Shown here piece by piece: positions 31,779-37,834 of a stretch of 37,834 bases of DNA. The translations under genes were made by a program, and so were the position numbers. The DNA is from Clostridiales bacterium (GTDB lineage Bacteria; Bacillota; Clostridia; Christensenellales; Borkfalkiaceae). The first letter of the stretch is position 1. Every line of letters begins with the position of its first letter. The notes beneath the pieces were generated by a model. The model searched no databases, was not told the DNA's origin, and saw only the letters and a list, made by a program, of their open reading frames with translations. The stretch covers positions 1 to 37,834 of the forward strand of contig SVHZ01000017.1 in the NCBI GenBank assembly GCA_015055525.1. Reading direction: 5' to 3'.

Positions 31779-33107
31779 ATGAGTTCTTATAAAAGAAGAA
31801 AAACCGTAGGTAATACAGACTGGCTTGTTTACGATAGATTCGGTATGTTTATTCACTTTGGTCTTTATTCTCTTCCCGCTCGCCACGAGTGGATTAAAAC
31901 TATGGAGAGAATACCAGAAGAAAAGTACGATAAGTATTTTAACCACTTCAACCCAGATTTAATCGACTGCAAAGAGTGGGCGAGAAAGGCAAAAGAAGCG
32001 GGTATGAAATACGCCGTTTTAACCACCAAGCATCACGAAGGTTTCTGTCTTTTTGACAGTAAGTTTACCGATTACAAGGTAACTAACACCCCTTATGGTA
32101 AAGACGTTGTTAGACAATACGTTGACGCGTTTAGAGCAGAGGGCATTAAGATAGGTTTTTACTATTCTTTGATAGACTGGCATCACCCTGATTTCCCTAT
32201 TGACGTTATTCACCCGCGCCGTGAAGACGGTGAGCAAATGGATAAGGGTAGAGATATTAAAAAATACGCCGAGTATATGCGCAATCAAGTAACTGAACTT
32301 TTAACTAATTACGGCAAGATTGACGTTATTTGGTTTGACTTTTCTTATCCTGCAAGCGAATATAACGCAGTTGACATGCTTGCGTTTGATAAGGGAAATC
32401 CTCCGCCTGATCCTAACAAAAAACCGTGGATGCAATCTGACGGTGGTAAGGACAAGCAAGATTGGGAATCTGAAAAACTTATGAAACTCATAAGAGAACT
32501 TCAACCCGAAATCGTTATTAACAATCGCTTGGGTATTGAAGGGGACACTGTTACTCCCGAACAAACCGCCACTATGAAATGGCCAACTCACAAGGAAACG
32601 GGCGAACTTTTAACTTGGGAAGTTTGCCACACTTTCTCTGGTTCGTGGGGATATTTTAGAGATGAAACCACTTGGAAATCTCCTAAGATGCTTATTGATA
32701 CGCTTGTTAAAACGGTAGCGCACGGCGGAAATTTACTTATGAACGTTGGTCCAACTTCAAGGGGCTTGTTTGATTATAGAGCGGACAATGCTTTGAAAGC
32801 GTATGCCGATTGGATGAAATACAATTCTCGTTCAATTTACGGTTGCACTATGGCAGAACCCGAATTTACCGCTCCCGAAGGAACTTACCTTACTCAATCT
32901 GAAGACGGCAAGCGCTTGTATATTCACTTAATTGATTATCCTTTTAAGACGTTGCCGTTCAAGTGCGATATATCAAAGATTGATTACGTTCAATTCCTTC
33001 ACGACGGTAGCGAAGTTTTATTCAAGCAAAAAGGCGATTACGTTATGTTTGAACTTCCAGTAGTTCAACCGCAGGCCATTACTCCTGTTATCGAAATCTT
33101 CTTTTAA
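31779..33107 (+). CDS. Alpha-L-fucosidase (GH29), intracellular
   Basis: GH29 enzymes remove alpha-L-fucose from mucin or milk-type glycans by a retaining mechanism. FGMFIHFGLYSLPARHEW lies at residues 21-38, TTKHHEGFCLFDS at 82-94, and IDVIWFDFSYP at 181-191 places the likely nucleophile at Asp187. The C-terminal 70 residues form the small beta domain. At 442 residues without a signal peptide it acts inside the cell on imported oligosaccharides. The ribosome binding site is AAAAGGAG; a weak promoter (TTGATT-N17-TAAACT) stands upstream. It is monocistronic. Confidence 0.93.
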   Translation: MSSYKRRKTVGNTDWLVYDRFGMFIHFGLYSLPARHEWIKTMERIPEEKYDKYFNHFNPDLIDCKEWARKAKEAGMKYAVLTTKHHEGFCLFDSKFTDYKVTNTPYGKDVVRQYVDAFRAEGIKIGFYYSLIDWHHPDFPIDVIHPRREDGEQMDKGRDIKKYAEYMRNQVTELLTNYGKIDVIWFDFSYPASEYNAVDMLAFDKGNPPPDPNKKPWMQSDGGKDKQDWESEKLMKLIRELQPEIVINNRLGIEGDTVTPEQTATMKWPTHKETGELLTWEVCHTFSGSWGYFRDETTWKSPKMLIDTLVKTVAHGGNLLMNVGPTSRGLFDYRADNALKAYADWMKYNSRSIYGCTMAEPEFTAPEGTYLTQSEDGKRLYIHLIDYPFKTLPFKCDISKIDYVQFLHDGSEVLFKQKGDYVMFELPVVQPQAITPVIEIFF

Positions 33108-33288
33108 GCCGTGAAAAACTGCGTTATGCTTTGTTTCTGCCGTCAACTCGTGACCGTAATGACCGAAAAAGGTCTATTACGCCCAACGAGATTGCCGTCG
33201 AGCCTCGCCTAACTTGTTTTTGACGTCTTAAAACGAGTTTTAATCCGTTATAAGCGTCGTTATACTATAACTAAGTTGAATAAAAAAA
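33108..33288. other. Non-coding region with a long nested hairpin
   Basis: This stretch has no coding sequence and a locally higher GC content than other spacers. At 33144-33194 nested arms CAA-CTCGT, GTAAT-GACC and their complements form a long interrupted hairpin with a GAAAAA loop. It may be an RNA element or a degenerate repeat; no promoter for it is clear. Confidence 0.45.
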
Positions 33289-33312
33289 GCACGCAAGATT
33301 TTGCGTGCTTTT
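33289..33312. terminator. Bidirectional terminator
   Basis: GCACGCAA (33289-33296) pairs with TTGCGTGC (33301-33308), with an A run before and T residues after. It serves the leftward collagen-like gene and any rightward transcript. Confidence 0.88.
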
Positions 33313-33332
33313 CGTTGCCTTAAATCTTTGAT

Positions 33333-34043
33333 TTAAGCAACTTTTAATACGGTTATTCCGTAATCGTCTGTAGTTAGGGTGACTGCGCTTGAATTTGTAA
33401 GAGTTAAAGTATCGCCAGCGGTGGCGTTTACTAAAACCGTTCTCGAAAGACTATCGTTATCTCCGTTCGAATTTACTACTGAAGAGATAATCGCGCCGTT
33501 TTGATTAAGCGAAAACTCAACGTCGGTTGCCGTACCTGTTACGAAATAAGATACTAAATAATATCCCGATTCGGTTAGGTTAACGGCGTTTCCCGTAATT
33601 GTCATAGTGCTTGCAGGGGTGTTTTCAGATAAGGCAAGGGGAGCAATCGCACCAGCCGTTATCGTAGTTGCGCCACCTTCGGCAAAAATCGCTTGCGAAG
33701 TACCTGCAGGACCTGTTGCACCAGTCGGGCCTTGCGGACCGATAGGACCAGTTGCACCAGTCGGACCTTGCGGACCGATAGGACCAGTTGCACCAGTCGG
33801 GCCTTGTGGACCGATAGGACCTGTTGCGCCGGTAGGACCTTGCGGACCCGTAGCGCCTGTCGCGCCCGTCGCACCCGTTGCGCCCGTTAAGCCTTGAGGA
33901 CCAGTTGGGCCAACCGGACCACGTGGACCAACAGGGCCTTGTGGACCTATGATTATGCGGTTAGGGCAGTTGTTTTGCCTGTTGTTACAGCAGTTATTAA
34001 ATCCGTTACAACCGTTATTACAGTTGTTACAAAATAAACACAT
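33333..34043 (-). CDS. Collagen-like BclA-type protein, probable spore-surface component
   Basis: The 236-residue protein has a Cys/Asn-rich head (residues 1-28), a collagen-like stretch of Gly-X-Y triplets (about 33-113) and a C-terminal beta domain of about 120 residues like the BclA trimerisation domain. The collagen part includes GATGATGATGATG and four near-identical 12-residue units ([12 protein letters not shown]). There is no signal peptide, as is usual for exosporium collagen-like proteins that are deposited from the mother cell. A sigma-K-like promoter stands upstream, which supports late mother-cell expression. The ribosome binding site is AAAGGAT. Monocistronic. Confidence 0.9.
   Translation of the reverse strand: MCLFCNNCNNGCNGFNNCCNNRQNNCPNRIIIGPQGPVGPRGPVGPTGPQGLTGATGATGATGATGPQGPTGATGPIGPQGPTGATGPIGPQGPTGATGPIGPQGPTGATGPAGTSQAIFAEGGATTITAGAIAPLALSENTPASTMTITGNAVNLTESGYYLVSYFVTGTATDVEFSLNQNGAIISSVVNSNGDNDSLSRTVLVNATAGDTLTLTNSSAVTLTTDDYGITVLKVA
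33712..33900 (-). repeat. 36-bp tandem repeats coding collagen triplets
   Basis: The block coding [12 protein letters not shown] is repeated about four times with a 36-bp period and only third-position changes. Such arrays commonly change length by slippage. Confidence 0.9.
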
Positions 34044-34075
34044 TTATTATATCCTTTGACTTATAAAGTCAATAT

Positions 34076-34104
34076 TATAGTATGATTAATTTACTAAATT
34101 TGTT
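34076..34104 (-). promoter_or_regulatory. Sigma-K-like sporulation promoter of the collagen-like gene
   Basis: Read on the minus strand, AACA (34104-34101) is followed after 16 bp by CATACTATA (34084-34076), which matches the sigma-K consensus (mACm, N16, CATAnnnTA). The start would be near 34069, about 26 nt before the ATG. No good sigma-A -35 box is present at the matching distance. Confidence 0.65.
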
Positions 34105-34112
34105 AATTTAAG

Positions 34113-34141
34113 TTGCTATATTTTATTAAATGTGCTATAAA
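34113..34141 (+). promoter_or_regulatory. Possible promoter of the MFS operon with a very short leader
   Basis: TTGCTA (34113-34118) and TATAAA (34136-34141) have a 17-bp spacer. The start of transcription would be only about 3 nt before the chosen ATG at 34151. Confidence 0.45.
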
Positions 34142-34150
34142 TGTTTGTAT

Positions 34151-35341
34151 ATGAAGAAGAGTTATAACGTAACGCTGACGGCGTGTTCTATAGGTTACGT
34201 CGTTCAAGCGATAATGAATAATTTATTACCGTTACTATTCGTTTATTTCGTAACGGCTTATAAAATACCGCTTTATCTTATTTCGATAATCATAGCGTAT
34301 AATTTTTTACTTCAAATACTTGTTGACTATTTTTCTTCAACGCTTATATTAAAAGTTGGGCATAGGGCGTCTACGATAATTTCGGGAGCGTCGGCAACGT
34401 TGGGGCTAATACTTCTTTCAATAGTTCCAAACGTAGTTCACGGTTATTTAGAAATTTACGTCGGCTTGATTATTGCGGTAACGTTGATGGCGATAGGTAG
34501 TGGGCTTTCAGAAGTTTTGCTCAGCCCTATTATTGAGGCGTTGCCGTTTGAAAATAAAGAATCGAAAATGAGTTTTTTGCACTCGTTTTACGCGCTCGGT
34601 CACTTGATAGTCGTTCTTGTTTCAACGGCGTACTTTGTAGTATTTGGAATAGAAAACTGGGTATTTTTAGCGTTATTTTTAACGATAGTTCCAATATTAG
34701 AGATAATTTTATTTACTTTTTGCCCTATTATTCCCCCAGCGGGAGATGAAGGCAATGCAAGAAGAAGGGACTTTTTCAAGAATAAAACTTTCATTATATT
34801 ATTTACTTTAATGATAGCGGCTGGCGCTTGCGAGCAAGCGATTGCTCAATGGTCGAGTTACTTTGCTGAAAGTGGGCTTAAAGTTTCAAAGACTGTTGGC
34901 GATTTAATTGGAACAAGCACGTTTGCTTTCTTTATGTTCCTATCGCGTATGCTCCACGGTTTAAGCAAAGATAAAGTTAAACTTTACACTCTTTTGGTTA
35001 TTTGCGGTATAGGTCTTATAGCGTGTTACTTAATAACGGCAATATCTCCGATAGCGGTAATATCGCTCGTGGCGATTTCACTTTGCGGATTGTTCTGTGG
35101 AATAACTTGGCCGGGCGTTTATTCAATCGGTGGCAACTTATTTAAGACGGGTGGAACGGTTATGTTTTCAATGCTTGCGCTCGGCGGTGACGTTGGGTGT
35201 TCGTTAGGACCTATGCTCGTCGGCTTTGTGGCAAGTGGATTAAATATGAACGCTGGAATACTTTTTGCAACAATATTCCCACTTATTTTCCTTATAGGAA
35301 TACTTTTACTTAGAAAAAATAAAAATTCGGAGGAAAGATAA
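34151..35341 (+). CDS. MFS transporter, probably for sugars
   Basis: The start at 34151 (MKKSYNVTLTACSIGYV) gives 396 residues; a frame extension to 34130 would put the start within the promoter. Twelve membrane helices are visible, with the loop between helices 2 and 3 carrying KVGHRAS and the central loop PAGDEGNARRRDFF. The overall pattern resembles the fucose/sugar permease branch of the major facilitator superfamily. It is coupled to the sugar kinase gene by a 1-bp overlap, so it likely imports the kinase substrate. Substrate not determined. Confidence 0.82.
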   Translation: MKKSYNVTLTACSIGYVVQAIMNNLLPLLFVYFVTAYKIPLYLISIIIAYNFLLQILVDYFSSTLILKVGHRASTIISGASATLGLILLSIVPNVVHGYLEIYVGLIIAVTLMAIGSGLSEVLLSPIIEALPFENKESKMSFLHSFYALGHLIVVLVSTAYFVVFGIENWVFLALFLTIVPILEIILFTFCPIIPPAGDEGNARRRDFFKNKTFIILFTLMIAAGACEQAIAQWSSYFAESGLKVSKTVGDLIGTSTFAFFMFLSRMLHGLSKDKVKLYTLLVICGIGLIACYLITAISPIAVISLVAISLCGLFCGITWPGVYSIGGNLFKTGGTVMFSMLALGGDVGCSLGPMLVGFVASGLNMNAGILFATIFPLIFLIGILLLRKNKNSEER

Positions 35342-36420
35342 TGAATTTTGAACAAATACTTAAAAACTTTCAATTAAAAGGAACCTTTATTTCTTGCGAG
35401 CCGTACGGTAACGGCCATATTAACCAAACTTTCGTAGCCGTTTACGATAATTACGGCGAGAAAAAAAGGTATATCGTTCAAAAAATCAATCATAAACTTT
35501 TCAACCCCGTTGAACATCTTATGCAAAACGTCGAACTCGTAACCGAATTTAACCGCAAAAAGATTTTAGAGCGCGGTGGAGATCCAGATAGAGAGAGTTT
35601 AACTTTAATTAAAACTGTCGACGGTAAGAGTTTTTATAAACTTGACGACGATAATTATTTTAGAGTATACATATTTATTGAAAATACCGTTGCTTATCAA
35701 ACCGTTCAAAACCCGCAAGATTTTTATTATAGCGCTTTAGCGTTTGGTAATTTTAACAATCTTTTAGCGGAATTTGACGCAAGCAAACTCTACGAAGTTT
35801 TACCGCGTTTTCACGATACTCAAAAGAGATACAACGATTTTTTAACTGCTTTATCTAAAGACGAGTTTGATAGAGCGAGCGAGTGCCAAGCGGAAATTGA
35901 ATTTATAAAAGCGAGAGAGAGTTATTATTCTAAAATCGTAGATATGCTCGCTAGTGGAGAAATGCCACTCAAAGTTACGCATAACGACACTAAACTCAAT
36001 AACGTTTTACTTGACGATAAAACGGGTAAGCCCGTTTCCGTTATCGATCTTGACACTATTATGCCCGGTTCAATCTGTTACGATTTTGGCGATAGTATTA
36101 GATTTGGCTGTAACCCGTGCGAAGAAGACGAGCAAGATTTATCAAAGGTAAATTTCCGTTTTGACCTTTACAAAATTTATCTTCAAGGCTTTTTAGAAGC
36201 GCTTGGCGATAGTGTTACTCAAGTTGAAAAGGAAAATTTAGCCTTTTCATCAATCTTAATGACGATTGAGTGCGGAATGAGATTTTTAGCCGACTATCTT
36301 TCTGGCGATACTTATTTTAGAACTCATTATCCAAAACAAAATTTATATAGATGTAGAACTCAACTTAAACTCGTTTCCGATATGGAAAAGATTTTAGAGC
36401 AAATGAACGCGTTAATTTGA
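35341..36420 (+). CDS. APH-fold sugar kinase, N-acetylhexosamine 1-kinase (NahK)-like
   Basis: The 359-residue protein has the aminoglycoside-phosphotransferase fold. GNGHINQTF near residue 23 is the ATP loop, THNDTKLNNVLLD at 213-225 is the catalytic loop (Asp216), and VIDLDTIMPG at 234-243 holds the metal-binding Asp residues. This exact arrangement is that of NahK/LnpB, which phosphorylates GlcNAc or GalNAc at C1 in the lacto-N-biose pathway. The gene follows an MFS transporter with a 1-bp overlap and precedes an AEC permease, forming an uptake-and-activation operon. A related sugar kinase activity cannot be excluded. Confidence 0.85.
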   Translation: MNFEQILKNFQLKGTFISCEPYGNGHINQTFVAVYDNYGEKKRYIVQKINHKLFNPVEHLMQNVELVTEFNRKKILERGGDPDRESLTLIKTVDGKSFYKLDDDNYFRVYIFIENTVAYQTVQNPQDFYYSALAFGNFNNLLAEFDASKLYEVLPRFHDTQKRYNDFLTALSKDEFDRASECQAEIEFIKARESYYSKIVDMLASGEMPLKVTHNDTKLNNVLLDDKTGKPVSVIDLDTIMPGSICYDFGDSIRFGCNPCEEDEQDLSKVNFRFDLYKIYLQGFLEALGDSVTQVEKENLAFSSILMTIECGMRFLADYLSGDTYFRTHYPKQNLYRCRTQLKLVSDMEKILEQMNALI

Positions 36421-36429
36421 AGGTGAAAA

Positions 36430-37377
36430 ATGTTTGAAGTATTTAAGGCAACGCTTGCCCCGATGCTTATTTTATTAGTTTGCATAATTATAGGCTTTAT
36501 TTTAAGAAAAACTAAAGTTTTACCAGACGGCTCTGATAAAGTTTTATCAAAACTTTTAACTTTTTCGTTAGCGCCCGCCCTTTCGTTTATGGCGTTTGCA
36601 AAATATTGCACGGTTGATGCTATCAAAGAAAAATGGGTTTATCTTTTATATTCCCTTTTAGCAATAGCGGTTGCTCTTCCGCTTGCAATACTTCTTGCAA
36701 AAGTTTTTATTAGAAAAAAAGAGTATAAGCGTTCGGTTTACGAATACGCTTTAATGTTTGGTAATCTCGGCTACGTTGGTGATCCGGTCGTGCTTATGTT
36801 GTTTGGAGCGGAAGGTCTTTTCAACTATAAACTCTTTACGCTCCCTATGTCCTTTTTAATCTACGTTTGGGGTATAACTATTTTAACGCCAAAGGAAAAT
36901 AGAAAAGGTAGTCCTATTAAAAATCTTTTCAACGTTCCTATGATTGCGATGTTTGTAGGTATAATTTTCGGTTTAACCGGGCTTACGAAAGTTGCGCCAA
37001 GTTTTATAATGGATACCGCTGAAAAACTCGGAAATTGTATGGGCCCGATTGCAATGGTTCTTACGGGTTTTGTTATTGCAGGTTATAATTTCAAAGATAT
37101 TTTGAGCGACAAGAAAGTTTATCTTGCAACGGGTTACAGATTGTTTATAATTCCAAGCATAATTATTTTAATTCTCTTTCTTACCAAAGCTCCCGTTTAT
37201 ATGATGGGGCTTGCCCTTATTGCTTACGCAACACCGCTTGGTATGAACACGGTAGTTTTCCCCGCGGCGTTTGGGGGCGAAACTAAAACGGGCGCGTCAA
37301 TGGCGCTTATATCTCATACGCTATGCGTAATTTCAATCCCAGTAATGTACGCTTTATTTACTTTGATATTTATGTAA
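36430..37377 (+). CDS. AEC-family transporter
   Basis: The 315-residue membrane protein matches the auxin-efflux-carrier (AEC) family: ten predicted helices, the N-terminal block PMLILLVCIIIGFILRKTKV in two helices, and MFGNLGYVGDPVVLM in the middle with the unwound Asn-Gly crossing helix. Bacterial members export or import organic acids such as malate. AAGGTG precedes the ATG, and the gene starts 9 bp after the kinase. It ends the operon, followed by a terminator. Confidence 0.9.
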   Translation: MFEVFKATLAPMLILLVCIIIGFILRKTKVLPDGSDKVLSKLLTFSLAPALSFMAFAKYCTVDAIKEKWVYLLYSLLAIAVALPLAILLAKVFIRKKEYKRSVYEYALMFGNLGYVGDPVVLMLFGAEGLFNYKLFTLPMSFLIYVWGITILTPKENRKGSPIKNLFNVPMIAMFVGIIFGLTGLTKVAPSFIMDTAEKLGNCMGPIAMVLTGFVIAGYNFKDILSDKKVYLATGYRLFIIPSIIILILFLTKAPVYMMGLALIAYATPLGMNTVVFPAAFGGETKTGASMALISHTLCVISIPVMYALFTLIFM

Positions 37378-37383
37378 CAAAGA

Positions 37384-37420
37384 AAAATGCTAACGGAAAT
37401 TTCGTTAGCATTTTGTTTTT
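37384..37420 (+). terminator. Terminator after the AEC gene
   Basis: AAAATGCTAACG (37384-37395) pairs with CGTTAGCATTTT (37403-37414), followed by a T run. Confidence 0.93.
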
Positions 37421-37429
37421 ATTAAACTC

Positions 37430-37458
37430 TTGATAAATATTTTCAAGTATGATATACT
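37430..37458 (+). promoter_or_regulatory. Promoter of the 6S-like RNA
   Basis: TTGATA (37430-37435) and TATACT (37453-37458) are 17 bp apart. The +1 base predicted from the -10 box is G37465, exactly the first base of the long closing stem. Confidence 0.85.
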
Positions 37459-37464
37459 AATTTT

Positions 37465-37658
37465 GCGAAATGAAACTTAATATACAATAAAGTGAGTTAG
37501 AATACAGATTACTATACTCTTTTTTTCCCAACCGCAAATTTGATTTTGCTAAAAATGCAAATACCGAATGTGGTAGGGCAACTTGCTTTCATTAAGTTTC
37601 ATTTCGCGATGACAGGGTTTGCGTTTTTGATGCGTCGACTTTGTTGGCGCATTTTTTT
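37465..37658 (+). ncRNA. ssrS: Candidate 6S RNA (SsrS-like)
   Basis: The predicted transcript begins with GCGAAATGAAACTTAAT (37465-37481), whose perfect 17-bp complement is at 37591-37607. Between them are a large unpaired region on both sides and an apical stem (CCAACCGC near 37529 with GTGGTAGG near 37569, then an inner hairpin ATTTT/AAAAT). A long closing stem, a central bubble and an apical stem in a 140-190 nt RNA are the hallmarks of 6S RNA, which traps sigma-A RNA polymerase. A terminator hairpin (ATGCGTC/GGCGCAT, 37630-37652) with seven T residues ends it. The family call rests on shape, not on conserved sequence. Confidence 0.65.
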
Positions 37659-37676
37659 ATTGCAAAAGGAGCGGTT

Positions 37677-37834
37677 ATGAACGAGATAAGAAAGAGAAAA
37701 CTGTTAAACTATTTATATCCAAGAGAAGAAATAGCCGAGTTTATGATAAGTGATTTTTACGTTGAACTCACGATTGTTCTTGATAAAAAGATATGTTTTT
37801 CATCAAGCAATATAAAAAATTCTGAAAGGGCTAA
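37677..37834 (+). CDS. N-terminal fragment of an unknown protein
   Basis: An ATG at 37677 with AAAAGGAG 6 nt upstream opens a frame that runs off the window after 52 codons. The visible part (MNEIRKRKLLNYLYPREEIA, then EFMISDFYVELTIVLDKKIC) is soluble with basic then mixed charge. No family is recognised. It follows the 6S-like RNA by 19 bp and may rely on readthrough or an unseen promoter inside the RNA region. Confidence 0.7.
   Translation, partial: MNEIRKRKLLNYLYPREEIAEFMISDFYVELTIVLDKKICFSSSNIKNSERA

Noticed and set aside
33712..33900. CRISPR-like array in the 36-bp repeats
   Set aside because: The repeats are contiguous without spacers and code Gly-X-Y triplets in frame.

Overview
The window is AT-rich, low-GC chromosomal DNA from a spore-forming anaerobe of the Clostridia (Bacillota), most likely an uncultured gut member. 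The evidence is the Firmicutes-type gene order (yqfC-yqfD-phoH-pgpH-ybeY-era and rpsB-tsf-pyrH-frr-uppS-cdsA-dxr-rseP), two YqfC/YqfD sporulation genes, a collagen-like gene behind a sigma-K-like promoter, strong purine-rich ribosome binding sites, and many TTGACA-N17-TATAAT promoters. Host-glycan genes (GH29 fucosidase, N-acetylhexosamine-kinase-like protein, SGNH esterase, sialidase-fold protein, GalM) fit a gut habitat.

Layout. 1-3144: end of a truncated gene, a divergent XRE regulator / SLOG protein pair around a symmetric operator, then a leftward galM-asnA pair. 3214-9676: a tightly overlapping rightward operon of sporulation, RNA-processing and c-di-AMP genes (yqfC, yqfD, phoH, a short pgpH, ybeY, era, trmB, esterase). 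9708-11860: tRNA-Leu(CAG), two convergent membrane genes of the YwaF type, and an odd tRNA-Ser(GCT) transcription unit in which the 5' half of the tRNA and its leader occur three times. 12113-15526: a 1137-residue Gly-rich, InlB-repeat, coiled-coil, membrane-anchored surface protein. 15700-17147: an unknown gene with an apparently leaderless mRNA and a CvpA-like membrane protein. 17336-20784: a three-gene operon (class V aminotransferase, sialidase-fold protein, SGNH hydrolase) flanked by 19-bp direct repeats and followed by a palindrome-rich element. 21193-24488: small membrane proteins, a TetR gene with a frameshift in an A7 run, and an NhaC antiporter. 24707-31711: the translation/isoprenoid/phospholipid housekeeping block. 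31779-37377: GH29 fucosidase, a spore-surface-type collagen-like protein, and an MFS-kinase-AEC transporter operon. 37465-37658: a strong 6S-like small RNA candidate, then the start of an unknown gene.

Functionally most of the window is core metabolism. The accessory parts are the surface protein, the tRNA-Ser array, the repeat-flanked aminotransferase/sialidase/esterase cassette and the structured non-coding elements; these carry the best leads. All calls come from reading the sequence; no database search or folding program was run.
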